From Candidatus Poribacteria bacterium (GTDB lineage: Bacteria; Poribacteria; WGA-4E; WGA-3G), in the NCBI GenBank assembly GCA_028824125.1, contig JAPPES010000031.1:45364-109363 (forward strand): a stretch of 64,000 nt of DNA. Direction: 5' to 3'. This document shows, in pieces, positions 17,429-26,546 of this stretch. How positions within the stretch are numbered: the first letter of the stretch is position 1; each line of letters begins with the position of its first letter. The notes under the pieces are model-generated. The model made no database searches. It saw only the letters and a program-made list of their open reading frames with translations, and was not told the origin of the DNA. The position numbers and the translations under genes were made by a program.

Positions 17429-19039
17429 ATGTCAAGTCGTTTTAAGTGTCTATCCAATACACTCTCTGTAGTTTTAATCTACGCTACTTGTTTATTCTCA
17501 TTTTTTCCTTCAACTTTTGCACATGCTGATCGTAGAGATGAACTCATCAAGAAAGTGCAATCCGATTCGCTGGTTTCACACGTTACGGCTCTACAGGAAA
17601 ATATCGCGTATTCTCGGAATGCGCTGGCGTATCGCACACGCAGCGCGCATCATCGTGAAGCAACTCATAACGTGGCGGATCATATTAAAACCAAGTTTCT
17701 TAGTTCCGGACGGTTACTGGTAAGTGAACAGGTTGTGGGCGGCATTCGAAACGTTGTTGCAGTGCTACCCTCTAAGCCGACTTCATCAAGCAAACACATC
17801 TTTATTATTTGTGCGCACTACGACACGCAAGCGTCACGAGAACCGAGTTGGAATCCATTGGCATCAAGTGCCCCAGGCGCAAACAAAAACGGCACAGGCG
17901 TAGCGGCAATGTTGGCAATTGCCAATATCTTAAGTCAGTATGAGTATGACCATGAAATAAGATTTATCGCGTTAGGTGGTGAGGAGATCGGTTTTCTGGG
18001 GAGTCGCAACTATGTCCGTAAGGCAGTTGGAAATGGCAGCTCTCAAAATGACGCTTCAATGCTAAAGCGGACGCCAGACTCCGAAAAAATTGCAGCAGTA
18101 TTTAATTTAGACATGCTCGGGTTCAACTGGAAAAGCGACTTAGTTGAGGTAATTTCCAATAGAGATTCAGTGTGGATAAGCCGCGCCCTCGCAATTTCTA
18201 ACACATGGTACGACATCGGCTTGAAAATACGCCGAACACATGACGAATTTATTGACATCTCATCACACAAATCTTTTTGGGATGTAGGGTATCCGGCAGT
18301 CACCTTAATTGAAAGTTCAACACCGTGGCGAGACTCGCAAAACTATGACGCTAATCCGTTCTATCGGACATTCAGTGATACACTTGATAAAATAAACTTC
18401 CGTTTAGTGACAAAGGTTACCCAATTGGTTTTAGTTACGATGGATAGTCTCCTCACGGATATGTTTCAACCGAAGCGGCAGATGCCACAGGTTACGCTTG
18501 AATTACCAGATATTGTCAAACAGAATCCGCTGCAAATCACAGGCACATTTCGTTCAGATTTTCCGATTGACATAATTGTGCATCCGAGTGGTGTAGAGGC
18601 AAAGTTAGATAGAGAAAAGCAAACCTACACAGCATCAATTCCACTTTCTCCTGGTGCAAATACCCTTATGGTGGTTGTACGGTATCCGCTCGGTGCAGTA
18701 TCGGTGAAGCAGTCTGTTATTTTAGAAGAGGGATTCGTCTGGAAAGATGTAATTGTATCGCCAAATCCTGTGCGTTTTAACAATCGGACAGAATTTCGGG
18801 TTGAGGGAAATCTTGAAATTTCTGAGATGAAGGTGAACATCTACGATGTTCGTGGCAGTTTGATTAAAAGAATCGAAGGAGTAGATGATAGACTTGATAA
18901 ACGGATATGGCGGACGTGGTGGAATCAGCAGACATCTTATGGGTTGGCAGTATCGGGAGGGATATATATCTGCCACATTTCTGTTGTTTCAAAAGGTGAA
19001 ACATACACTATCATAAAGAAGTTGGCTATAATACGTTAA
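17429..19039 (+). CDS. Exported M28-family peptidase homologue with C-terminal FlgD/sorting-like domain
   Basis: A 536-residue protein with a signal peptide (1-33). The M28 catalytic-like domain (about 70-340) has AHYDT, LGGEEIGFLGS, NLDMLGF and SSHKSFWDVG in the usual order. In the bridging-metal motif, however, the canonical GADDN reads GANKN, so the metal-binding Asp is Lys. A beta-rich linker (350-430) is followed by a C-terminal domain of the FlgD-like Ig or secretion-sorting type (SPNPVRFNN to the KLAIIR end). It is predicted extracytoplasmic and may be a mono-metal or inactive peptidase. It stands alone between divergent and downstream genes. Confidence 0.8.
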   Translation: MSSRFKCLSNTLSVVLIYATCLFSFFPSTFAHADRRDELIKKVQSDSLVSHVTALQENIAYSRNALAYRTRSAHHREATHNVADHIKTKFLSSGRLLVSEQVVGGIRNVVAVLPSKPTSSSKHIFIICAHYDTQASREPSWNPLASSAPGANKNGTGVAAMLAIANILSQYEYDHEIRFIALGGEEIGFLGSRNYVRKAVGNGSSQNDASMLKRTPDSEKIAAVFNLDMLGFNWKSDLVEVISNRDSVWISRALAISNTWYDIGLKIRRTHDEFIDISSHKSFWDVGYPAVTLIESSTPWRDSQNYDANPFYRTFSDTLDKINFRLVTKVTQLVLVTMDSLLTDMFQPKRQMPQVTLELPDIVKQNPLQITGTFRSDFPIDIIVHPSGVEAKLDREKQTYTASIPLSPGANTLMVVVRYPLGAVSVKQSVILEEGFVWKDVIVSPNPVRFNNRTEFRVEGNLEISEMKVNIYDVRGSLIKRIEGVDDRLDKRIWRTWWNQQTSYGLAVSGGIYICHISVVSKGETYTIIKKLAIIR

Positions 19040-19059
19040 TTGTGAATTGTGAAAAATTA

Positions 19060-19088
19060 TGGACAAACGCTGTATTTTGTGGTATAAT
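19060..19088 (+). promoter_or_regulatory. Putative sigma-70 promoter of rpsT
   Basis: TGGACA, 17-base spacer, TATAAT, giving a leader of about 48 bases before the TTG start of rpsT. The best promoter match in the window. Confidence 0.6.
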
Positions 19089-19142
19089 TCTAAGATGATT
19101 ATATAAAGAATCAGTTAAACTTTAAACTAAGGAGTTTTCGTT

Positions 19143-19406
19143 TTGCATAGACAATCAGCAAAGAAACATGCACGCGCGGATGCGAAAAAACGCACGCGGA
19201 ACAGACACCGTAAAGCGAGTCTCAGAACTTCGCTAAAAGCTACCGAATTAGCATTGCAAGAAGGTGATGTGGAAAAAGCGCAACAATTGTGCAAAACCAC
19301 CGCAAGCTTACTTGATAGAGCAGCAGGTAAAGGTGTCATTAAAAAAGGCACCGCGAATCGTCAAAAATCACGCATCATGCGCCAATTGAACGCTCTTACT
19401 GCATAA
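19143..19406 (+). CDS. rpsT: 30S ribosomal protein S20
   Basis: An 87-residue, lysine/arginine-rich all-helical protein with the typical S20 patterns (SAKKHARADAKKRTRN, LLDRAAGKGVIKKGTA, KSRIMRQLNAL). It binds 16S rRNA early in 30S assembly. Initiation is at TTG, with AAGGAG eight bases upstream and no ATG in place. UUG starts in rpsT are known from E. coli, where they take part in autogenous control, so the weak start may be regulatory here too. The next gene, rsmB, begins 40 bp downstream. Confidence 0.95.
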   Translation: MHRQSAKKHARADAKKRTRNRHRKASLRTSLKATELALQEGDVEKAQQLCKTTASLLDRAAGKGVIKKGTANRQKSRIMRQLNALTA

Positions 19407-19446
19407 CCGCTCTATAATAAACCTTAGCGTATAGAGAAGATGAAAT

Positions 19447-20814
19447 ATGAACACACGCGAAGTCGCATTGGCATGTCTGTTAAACCTCTCTGAAACCGAT
19501 GTGTCGATCGCGGCTGTCGTTGACAATGCATTCAAGCAATCCACGCTAAATGGTCGCGAGCGCCGATTAGCAAACGCGCTTGTTTACGGCGTTGTTCGGT
19601 GGCAACAGCAACTGGATTGGGTGCTGGAACATTTTATCAATCCACGATTTCGATTAGATGTGAAGCATCGTGCTATCCTTAGGCTCGGTGCTTTTCAGCT
19701 GTTACACCTTGACGGTATTCCTCCACACGCCGCAATTTTTGAAACCGTCCAACTTGTAAAAAATAGAAAAAAGACAGCCGGTTTTATCAATGCAGTTTTG
19801 CGTTCAGTGCAACGCAAAGGCACAGAATTAACTTATCCTGCACTTGAAACGCATCCCATAGAACATATAGCTTATACCTTATCATATCCGAAATGGTTAG
19901 TGAAAAGATGGTTAAATGCGCGCGGGTTATCGTGGACCTTGGGGTTTTGTAAAGCAAGCAATCAGGTGGCTCCGCTCACTTTCCGTGCGAATTCCCTTCT
20001 AACAAATCGTGACAAGCTTTGTCAATCCCTTAAGGCAAATGGATTATCTGTTAAACCCTCTAAGATTGCACCAGATGGAATTGTCGTTGAAAATCCATCA
20101 ATCACTGCAGACGATAAAGTTTCCGGTTCTAAAGATGAAATATCTTTAATAGATTTGATGAATCGCCCAGATGTGTATGTACAAGATGAGAGTGCCATGT
20201 TAGTCCCGTCCCTTCTCATGCCAGAATCTCCCAAGTTAGTTGTGGATCTATGTGCAGCGCCAGGGGGTAAAACGACACACATCGCTTGCCTGATGGAAAA
20301 TTCGGGGAAAATCATCGCCGCTGATATTTCAGAAAAGAAACTTGCTGTGCTGGCAGAAAATTGCAAACGCATTGATGTTCAGAACGTTGAAAGTCGAACA
20401 GTAGATGCTACAAAATCGGATCTCAGTTTTATCAGCACTGCAGATGCTGTGCTTGTTGATGCGCCTTGTTCAGGATTCGGCACACTTCGACGGCATCCCG
20501 ATATCCGTTGGAATAAGACCTCAGATCAACTACGTTCTCTTAGCGATCTACAGAACCGTCTTTTAGAAAATGCTGCGCCGCATATCAAACCCGGTGGTGT
20601 TTTGGTTTACAGCACTTGTACAATTGAACCAACAGAAAATGAGGAAATCATCAGTCGGTTTTTGAAGAATTTTCCGATGTTTACCTTGGAACAGGCAAGT
20701 GAATTCTTACCTGATATTCCACAGAGTGGCATAACGTCAAAGGGCTTTCTGCAAACTTTTCCCCACGAGCATGGAGTCGATGGAACGTTCGCTGCGAGAC
20801 TCCGGCGTATCTAA
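19447..20814 (+). CDS. rsmB: 16S rRNA (cytosine-967-C5)-methyltransferase
   Basis: A 455-residue protein with an N-terminal NusB-like RNA-binding domain (1-140) and a C-terminal Rossmann methyltransferase domain. SAM-binding motif I is DLCAAPGGKTTH (~268-279). The catalytic cysteine pair is in VDAPCSGFGTLRRHPD and YSTCTIEPTENEE. This is full length for RsmB/Sun. It methylates C967 of 16S rRNA using S-adenosylmethionine. It lies between rpsT and thiE, all plus strand, separated by 40 and 10 bp, so co-transcription is likely. Usually rsmB neighbours fmt and def; here fmt is 14 kb away. Confidence 0.93.
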   Translation: MNTREVALACLLNLSETDVSIAAVVDNAFKQSTLNGRERRLANALVYGVVRWQQQLDWVLEHFINPRFRLDVKHRAILRLGAFQLLHLDGIPPHAAIFETVQLVKNRKKTAGFINAVLRSVQRKGTELTYPALETHPIEHIAYTLSYPKWLVKRWLNARGLSWTLGFCKASNQVAPLTFRANSLLTNRDKLCQSLKANGLSVKPSKIAPDGIVVENPSITADDKVSGSKDEISLIDLMNRPDVYVQDESAMLVPSLLMPESPKLVVDLCAAPGGKTTHIACLMENSGKIIAADISEKKLAVLAENCKRIDVQNVESRTVDATKSDLSFISTADAVLVDAPCSGFGTLRRHPDIRWNKTSDQLRSLSDLQNRLLENAAPHIKPGGVLVYSTCTIEPTENEEIISRFLKNFPMFTLEQASEFLPDIPQSGITSKGFLQTFPHEHGVDGTFAARLRRI

Positions 20815-20824
20815 TCGTAACAAA

Positions 20825-21460
20825 ATGATTGATTTTAATCTGTATGTCATTACAAACAGACATTTGTGTGCACCAAAATCTTTACTTACAGTGGTCTCAG
20901 AAATTTTAGATGTCGGGGTGAAAGCAATCCAGTTGCGCGAAAAGGATTTAGATGACGTTGTTTTATTCAAACTGGCGAAACCCATCTCCGATTTGTGTCA
21001 AACGCACAACGCCCACCTATTCATGAACACTAATGTCAAAGTCGCGATGGATATAGGTGCTGCCGGTATTCATCTCCCCGATACCGATGTGTCTGTAGAC
21101 AAAGTGAAAGCAGAATTAGACTCCGATGTTCTTATCGGGTGTTCAATACACGGTGTTGATGCTGCCAAAAAACGAGAGATTCAAGGTGCAGATTTCATCA
21201 CTTATAGTCCAATCTATCCGACAGTAAACAAACCACAATATGGTCCGGCAGTTGGTGTAAAAAACCTTGAAAAGTTGGTAAAGCAGGTAAGCTTGCCTGT
21301 GTTTGCACTTGGAGGAATTACACCAGCGCGTGTTAGTGAGTGCTTGGGAGCGAGGGCATCAGGTGTTGCAGTGATGTCAGGCGTTATGTCACCGATAGAC
21401 GCTGCACAACGCGCTCAGGAATACATAAGTGCTTGTGTTGTAAACAATCCTAAGTATTAG
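20825..21460 (+). CDS. thiE: Thiamine-phosphate synthase
   Basis: A 211-residue TIM-barrel enzyme that joins HMP-pyrophosphate and thiazole phosphate to give thiamine monophosphate. Family features: VKAIQLREKDLDD (pyrophosphate/Mg region), LFMNTNVKVA, AGIHLPDTD, the S-H motif in GCSIHGVDAA, DFITYSPIYPT, and FALGGIT near the C-terminus. The ATG at 20825 matches the family length; upstream in-frame codons would overlap the end of rsmB. No TPP riboswitch was found in front of it, as expected for a gene inside the rsmB transcript. No other thiamine genes are visible. Confidence 0.92.
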   Translation: MIDFNLYVITNRHLCAPKSLLTVVSEILDVGVKAIQLREKDLDDVVLFKLAKPISDLCQTHNAHLFMNTNVKVAMDIGAAGIHLPDTDVSVDKVKAELDSDVLIGCSIHGVDAAKKREIQGADFITYSPIYPTVNKPQYGPAVGVKNLEKLVKQVSLPVFALGGITPARVSECLGARASGVAVMSGVMSPIDAAQRAQEYISACVVNNPKY

Positions 21461-21578
21461 TCTTTTTATACCAAATTAACGCGATTCATCTTGATAGCAC
21501 TATCGGGAGAAAACTGAATCTGGTAGATGATGCCTTTTCCGAAACGCGCTTTAGCACCTTCGGGTAAATGTCTAAAAC

Positions 21579-22529
21579 TCATTCTCTACGCCACCAACTT
21601 TTTTTATTTTGATAAGATGCAAGGAGCTTTGAAATCGCTTTGTCTTTTTTGTCCAAACGCAACACTTTCTCACACGCCTCAATTACCTTTTGTTTATCGG
21701 AATCAGCACCGCTCTCTTGGAAAGTGTGATGATAACTTTCTGCAATAGCGGTATAATATGCTATCTGATTAATTTCTGCAGGCACTTCAGAAGGGAGTTC
21801 AGAGATGACTGTAATCGCATCATTCCATTCCTCAAGGGCAGCATAGCAGATAACTTTCTGATATAACGGCGCGGGTTGCGAATTGTCAAGTCTATACGCT
21901 TGCTCATAGCAGGTGATGGCATCCGAATACGCGGAATTGTCAATATGTAGTTGGGCAAGCGCAGTATAAAAAGCGTATAACCCACTATTAGCGATGGTAT
22001 ATAGTTCGACTCCGGTGTTGACAAGCCACTCTCTTTCTATCAGAAACTCAATAGCAGAATTACGTTCTTCGTCTGTAATGCTGATGTCAGTCAGGAGATG
22101 TTTTGCGACAGCAGCGTTTGGAAAAATTTTTGTCCGGCTTTTCATTAACGGATACGCCTGCACCGATTTATCCATTGCTATTAGTTTGATGCCGGTCGCA
22201 ATGCGAAAGAGCGAAACGATTTGATCGCTATTTTGTCGAGACATTTGGTCGGTAATCTGTTGTCTGTTTTCAGAAAAGTGTTGGTTGAGATTGTCAATTG
22301 CATTTCGAATGTCAGTATTTTCAGGATCGAATTGGTGTGCCTGCGACAAAAACCTCTGTGCCGCAAAGAGTTCGCCCCATTCTTGGTAGATATGTCCAAG
22401 GCGAAAGTTTGCATAGGCAAGTATATCCGAGTCACTTCGGCTGCGGATAACGTCATCATAGGTTTGGATGGCTTCGGCTATGTGTCCATCAGATTCTAAT
22501 GTTTTGGCATGCTCAATCAGGTTTGACAT
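21579..22529 (-). CDS. Cytosolic TPR-repeat protein
   Basis: A 316-residue protein with no signal peptide. TPR-like helices lie at both ends (AEAIQTYDDVIRSR, LGHIYQEWGELFAAQRFL; SDAITCYEQAYRLDNSQPAP, CEKVLRLDKKDKA) and a less regular helical middle at 90-200. It ends in a basic tryptophan motif (KSWWRRE). Likely a protein-interaction module. It stands alone, convergent with thiE across a 118 bp gap that shows no clear terminator. Confidence 0.7.
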   Translation of the reverse strand: MSNLIEHAKTLESDGHIAEAIQTYDDVIRSRSDSDILAYANFRLGHIYQEWGELFAAQRFLSQAHQFDPENTDIRNAIDNLNQHFSENRQQITDQMSRQNSDQIVSLFRIATGIKLIAMDKSVQAYPLMKSRTKIFPNAAVAKHLLTDISITDEERNSAIEFLIEREWLVNTGVELYTIANSGLYAFYTALAQLHIDNSAYSDAITCYEQAYRLDNSQPAPLYQKVICYAALEEWNDAITVISELPSEVPAEINQIAYYTAIAESYHHTFQESGADSDKQKVIEACEKVLRLDKKDKAISKLLASYQNKKSWWRRE

Positions 22530-22594
22530 AGAGGATTTCCTTTTCTGTGTTGATGCGTCAAATAATTATGCACTCCCACATATAAATACTCTCT

Positions 22595-22624
22595 GGTAGA
22601 TGCGGTTTCCTAACCGCATCTACC
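22595..22624. repeat. 13-bp-stem hairpin with TCCT loop
   Basis: GGTAGATGCGGTT-TCCT-AACCGCATCTACC, a perfect stem. It belongs to the hairpin set with the shared TTTCCTAA centre and variable but complementary stems seen at 449, 16154, 40752, 41093, 50682 and 60662. Confidence 0.75.
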
Positions 22625-22720
22625 GTTCAAGACTTAACTCATTAACTGATATTCTTAAGACGTAATAGTCCTATTAATAAACTGATTTTGATTGACTCTT
22701 TTTTAGAAAAGTGTTATTTT

Positions 22721-22879
22721 AATCCAAGTTGCTACCTATAAGTTTTTAGACACGGAAACACTGTCTTAAATGAAAATATGCTGATAATTAGCCAATATTT
22801 GTAGCGCAAACTTTCAGTTTGCGAACTCATAAGCACAAACTAAAAGTTTGTGCTACAAGATAGCAACTTAGGTTAATAT
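22721..22879. repeat. Inverted-repeat element with AAGTTGCTAC ends (family F)
   Basis: The left end is CCAAGTTGCTACCT and the right end GATAGCAACTTAGG. The core has two successive copies of the GTAGCRCAAACT-type hairpin (22800-22857). Half sites of the same end occur at 27893, 33410 and 50482. Together with the hairpin at 22595 it explains most of the 409 bp gap before the oxidoreductase gene. Confidence 0.55.
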
Positions 22880-22938
22880 AGTAAGAACGTTGAATACAAA
22901 ACTGATTTTGAGTGAAATTCAAGCTAAGGAGTCTTTTA

Positions 22939-24129
22939 ATGTCCAAACTCAATATCGCTTTAGTTGGCGCTGGTCGCCGTGGTGCTGGCACGCATCTCTC
23001 CGTTATAGCGAAACTCAAGGATGTATACAATCTCGTCGCGATTTGCGATATAGACGAAGCAGCAGCAACGCGCTGCGCCGAAAAATACGGCGTGAATCCT
23101 TACACAAATGTACGTGATCTTGTTGAGCATGAAGAGCTTGACGTCGTAGACATTACTGTGCCGGGAGTAGCACACCACGCGATCGCATGTTTTATGGCTG
23201 ATGCAGGTGTACATATCCTTTGTGAAACCCCTATTGCGATGACACTCCCAACATCTGATATGATAATTGAGCGCGCCAAAGTGAACAATGTAAAACTTGA
23301 AATTGCAGAAAACTATTATCGTGCCCCGCGGGAACGATTTCTATCAAAGGTTATTGAAGCGGGCGTCATAGGCGATGTCGCTCGAATTTACCGAATTTTC
23401 CATGAAGGCGGCTACCACGGTATGAGTATGCTTCGGCTACGCGCTGGGGGTGAACCAAAATCAGCACTCGGCATAACACAATCAACACCTGTGATTCCCA
23501 TTATTGACCAGATGAAACGGAACCATACCAATGAAAGATGGAGTCTGGGCGTTATTGAATTTGACAACAATGCAACTGCGATAATGATATATTCTAATGT
23601 TATCCATGCTCGTTCCCTTGGTCGTGGACAGAACGGTATCTCCCAGATTGATGGTAGCAAAGGCACCATTGTAGGGGAAGATATCTACGTAACCCCCGAA
23701 TCCGACCTGCAATCTGGCGCAAAAGGTGTCGCTCACCGTGCCAAACGTTCCACGATTGATGTGAACGGTGTTGAAGTCATAGAAAAGATTGAATTGGAAC
23801 TCCCCGATCAAACGGTAACTTGGGAAAATCCCTTCAAACACTACCCGCTTGCTGAAAGACAGGTTGCTATTGCAGATGAACTTCTCAGCATTGCCACAGC
23901 CGTGCTCAATGATACGGAACCGGAATACGGTGCAGCGCTTGCAAGACAGGACCAAGAAATGAATATCGCCATGAGCGAATCTGGCAAACGCAGCCGGGAA
24001 ACGCTCCTTTTCCCGCTGACCGAACTCACCGAAACCGAGCGCGCCGCCAACGAAAAATATCAAAAACAGTATGGACATCCGATTGAAGATGTTGAGGCTG
24101 GGATTGATACCTTCTTCCCCCGGCACTAA
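22939..24129 (+). CDS. Gfo/Idh/MocA family NAD(P)-dependent oxidoreductase
   Basis: A 396-residue protein. The Rossmann dinucleotide-binding domain starts at NIALVGAGRRGAGTH (GxGxxG-like) and continues through AICDIDEAAATRCAEKYG. The catalytic-region CETPIAMT corresponds to the family EKP motif, with T-P in place of K-P, so the usual lysine is not obvious. A C-terminal alpha/beta substrate domain (~130-390) follows. The ATG at 22939 has AAGGAG seven bases upstream; an earlier ATG overlaps that SD. By family it oxidises or reduces sugars, inositols or related polyols. No pathway partner is adjacent. Confidence 0.85.
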   Translation: MSKLNIALVGAGRRGAGTHLSVIAKLKDVYNLVAICDIDEAAATRCAEKYGVNPYTNVRDLVEHEELDVVDITVPGVAHHAIACFMADAGVHILCETPIAMTLPTSDMIIERAKVNNVKLEIAENYYRAPRERFLSKVIEAGVIGDVARIYRIFHEGGYHGMSMLRLRAGGEPKSALGITQSTPVIPIIDQMKRNHTNERWSLGVIEFDNNATAIMIYSNVIHARSLGRGQNGISQIDGSKGTIVGEDIYVTPESDLQSGAKGVAHRAKRSTIDVNGVEVIEKIELELPDQTVTWENPFKHYPLAERQVAIADELLSIATAVLNDTEPEYGAALARQDQEMNIAMSESGKRSRETLLFPLTELTETERAANEKYQKQYGHPIEDVEAGIDTFFPRH

Positions 24130-24296
24130 CATGATAGCATGTTAAGCATAGCTGGTCAACTAAATTTGGACAGGCTTCAGGGTTATTTAGTTTTAAGAGT
24201 TTGCCGTTATTGAGGTTACTCAAAGTTAATACCCAAGGGCGGTGAATCAACGCCAAATGCGCTTTTGGCATTTGGCGGGTGCGGCTTCCTAACCGA

Positions 24297-24519
24297 ACCA
24301 TAACTGTCAATTTAGTGCCTAATTTTCTTGTTAGGGGCTATAATCCCGATTTCTTCTGGTAGGAGCGACCTCCTGGTCGCGACCAGGAGGTCGTAATCAA
24401 CGGTATGAATGCCATTTAGGCATTCCCCGCCTACAGAATGTAAGAGGCTCAATGAATTGCACGACTACAAACGTGAATACTCATAAAATCTGATGTTGTT
24501 CTTAAATTGACATTATGGT
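24297..24519. repeat. Family C inverted-repeat element, copy 1
   Basis: The ends are ACCATAACTGTCAATTTA and TAAATTGACATTATGGT. The core has the near-perfect palindrome GCGACCTCCTGGTCGC/GCGACCAGGAGGTCG (24363-24393). The element is bordered on both sides by GTG(C/T)GG(C/T)TTCCTAACCGAACC (24279-24299 and 24518-24538), which looks like a duplicated target. It fills much of the 559 bp gap between the oxidoreductase and tatA. Confidence 0.6.
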
Positions 24520-24612
24520 GTGGTTTCCTAACCGAACCTACCGGCCTTGGATATATAATAGGTGTTAAAACATCGTCCGAAAAACTAAAACTAAATAACC
24601 CAGCCAAATTTG

Positions 24613-24641
24613 TTGTCAATGCATATCATTTATGATATACT
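24613..24641 (+). promoter_or_regulatory. Putative sigma-70 promoter of the tat operon
   Basis: TTGTCA, 17-base spacer, TATACT, with a second possible -10 (TATAAT) overlapping at 24641. It lies about 45 bases before the tatA start. Confidence 0.5.
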
Positions 24642-24688
24642 ATAATTTATACCAATTTGCAGCATCTCATTGAAGGAGGAACCAAAAC

Positions 24689-24904
24689 ATGATGGGAATA
24701 GGCCCAATGGAAGTTTTTTTTGTCCTTGTGATCGCATTGGTAATTTTCGGGCCGCAAAAGTTACCAGAGATGGGAAAGTCTTTGGGAAAAGCAATTCGGG
24801 AATTTAAAAGTGTCGGGAGCGAGATCCAAGATGAAATTACAAAAGCTACAGACGAAATTGACATTGATCCAGATAAAACAATCAAACCCCCTAAATCAAC
24901 CTAA
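24689..24904 (+). CDS. tatA: Twin-arginine translocase subunit TatA/TatE
   Basis: A 71-residue protein with an N-terminal transmembrane helix starting MGIGPMEVFFVLVIALVIFG, the hinge GPQKLPEMGKSLGKAIREFK (the conserved F-G-P-K-L-P and amphipathic helix) and an acidic C-terminal tail. AAGGAGG precedes the ATG by about eight bases. It forms the translocation pore for folded proteins together with TatC, encoded 21 bp downstream. No TatB-like second copy is present here, so the system may be of the minimal TatAC type. Confidence 0.92.
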   Translation: MMGIGPMEVFFVLVIALVIFGPQKLPEMGKSLGKAIREFKSVGSEIQDEITKATDEIDIDPDKTIKPPKST

Positions 24905-24925
24905 CTCCATTAGCAAAGTATCATT

Positions 24926-25744
24926 ATGGAATCTAAAGATGTGGAAATGAACTTCTGGGAGCATCTGGAGGAACTCCGGCGGCGCATTATAATTTCTCTC
25001 GTGGCTTTAGGTGTTTTTACAGTACTAGGTCTGTCCTTTACGAAGCCAATAAAATATGTACTTGAACTCCCGATGAAGAGTCCTATGATGAGTATGGTCG
25101 CCAACGCGATTGAGGCAAGTGCAGGGTCAGAAGGATCAACCCTCGGTTTTTTGGCACTTGCACTGCGCAGCGGCACATCAAGTGTGGAAGCTGAAATCAT
25201 CTTAGCAGGCCCATTTCAAAGTATCATGGCATTCCTAACAATTGGCATAACGACTGGCATATTACTCTCATTACCGATAATTCTTTATCAGATTTGGATG
25301 TATGTGTTTCCCGCATTGTATAGGTCTGAGCAGCGATTAGTGGTACCGCTTTTCTTCACCATCGTCTTCTTTTTCATTCTTGGCGCGGTTTTTGCATATT
25401 TTGTTGTTGTTCCAGTCGTCCTGCAATTCGCAGCAGGTCTTTTTCAGTATAAAAATCTTTGGGATTTGAAATTTTATATTACCTTTGTAACACAGCTAAT
25501 TTTAGGGTTCGGAGTTGCCTTTGAATTACCTATCGTAATGGCATTTCTCGCGCGTATCGGTGTCATAGACTCGAAAGGTTTTCGCGGGAAACAACGTTTT
25601 GCTTTGTTGGGTATCTGTGTCATATCAGCTTTGCTAACGCCTGCGGATCCAGGTTCGATGCTGCTGATGGCGATTCCGCTCTTTATTTTATATCAATTGG
25701 GTATTTTTTTCGCGTTCCTCGTTGAAAAGGAGGCAGAAACATAA
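24926..25744 (+). CDS. tatC: Twin-arginine translocase subunit TatC
   Basis: A 272-residue polytopic membrane protein. The N-terminal cytosolic signature FWEHLEELRRRI is followed by six predicted helices (about 20-40, 90-115, 128-155, 175-195, 208-222, 228-255). Conserved glutamates in the E-L-R and F-E-L-P regions (VAFELPIVMAF) are present. TatC recognises the RR signal peptide. Slightly longer than many TatC proteins because of an extended first periplasmic loop (41-88). The stop overlaps the ATG of the next gene (TAATG). Confidence 0.93.
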   Translation: MESKDVEMNFWEHLEELRRRIIISLVALGVFTVLGLSFTKPIKYVLELPMKSPMMSMVANAIEASAGSEGSTLGFLALALRSGTSSVEAEIILAGPFQSIMAFLTIGITTGILLSLPIILYQIWMYVFPALYRSEQRLVVPLFFTIVFFFILGAVFAYFVVVPVVLQFAAGLFQYKNLWDLKFYITFVTQLILGFGVAFELPIVMAFLARIGVIDSKGFRGKQRFALLGICVISALLTPADPGSMLLMAIPLFILYQLGIFFAFLVEKEAET

Positions 25745-26487
25745 TGGTTAACGAATCTTTGCGGCAGCAGCTCGCTTTGCTTTATCGGTTGCAGGAGCAT
25801 GATAGGGAGCTGTTGTCTTTCCACCAACGACTACAAATTATCCCTCGTCATATTAAGCAATTAGAAGCGAGCATTACAAAATACAGAGAAGATATAACGG
25901 CAAAATCTGATGAACTTGCCGAAGTTGAGAAAGGACAGCGCTCTAAGAATGCAGAATTAGAAATGAACGAGGTTCAACGCGAAAAATATAGAAATGAACA
26001 ACGTGAAGTCACATCAAACGAAGCCTATACTGCACTTCAAAATCAGATTGAATTCCTTGACGAGAAGGATTCGGAAACGGAAGAGGAAATATTAGAACTG
26101 ATGGAAAAGGGCGATCAGTTGAAGGCAGAATTGGAAGAGCTGGAAGCAGATATTGCTCGCGAAAACGAAAAAACTTCAGAGAAAACATCTGAATTCCGAT
26201 CTGAACAGAAAAATTTGGAAGCACAGATAAATAAAAAATTAGAAGAGCGGAACACATTTCTCCCGAAAATTGATAAGAAACTCAGCACACAGTACCATCG
26301 ATGGAGAGAACGGCATAAAACCAATTTTATAGCATTGGGCAAAAATGGCACTTGTGAAAGTTGTCGACTCACGATTCAGCCGCAAAATCTCAAAGAAGCG
26401 CAAAAATATGAAAAATTGGTTTATTGTTCCAGTTGTAAACGGTTACTTTATGTTGAACCTGCTGATCCAAACATATCTTTTCCATAG
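25744..26487 (+). CDS. Coiled-coil protein with C-terminal C4 zinc ribbon
   Basis: A 247-residue protein. Residues 1-185 form a long charged coiled coil (heptads such as EELEADIARENEKTSEKTSEF). The C-terminal ~45 residues carry a zinc ribbon: C-x2-C at CESC and C-x2-C at CSSC. This is the architecture of the CT398/CdsZ-like zinc ribbon family, which in some bacteria binds rpoN or secretion components. The ATG overlaps the tatC stop, so it is translationally coupled to the Tat genes. Its role in Tat export is only suggested by position. Confidence 0.8.
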   Translation: MVNESLRQQLALLYRLQEHDRELLSFHQRLQIIPRHIKQLEASITKYREDITAKSDELAEVEKGQRSKNAELEMNEVQREKYRNEQREVTSNEAYTALQNQIEFLDEKDSETEEEILELMEKGDQLKAELEELEADIARENEKTSEKTSEFRSEQKNLEAQINKKLEERNTFLPKIDKKLSTQYHRWRERHKTNFIALGKNGTCESCRLTIQPQNLKEAQKYEKLVYCSSCKRLLYVEPADPNISFP

Positions 26488-26546
26488 CGAAGTTCTAAGT
26501 TCTATAAATGGTTACCCGTTTGTCCAATAGTAATGGAGTTGTCTCT

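Noticed and set aside
20700..20830. TPP riboswitch before thiE
   Set aside because: thiE follows rsmB by 10 bases and the upstream sequence is coding; no THI-box pattern is seen.
23482..24132. Long minus-strand frame inside the oxidoreductase gene
   Set aside because: It is antisense to a well-supported gene and has no family pattern or SD.
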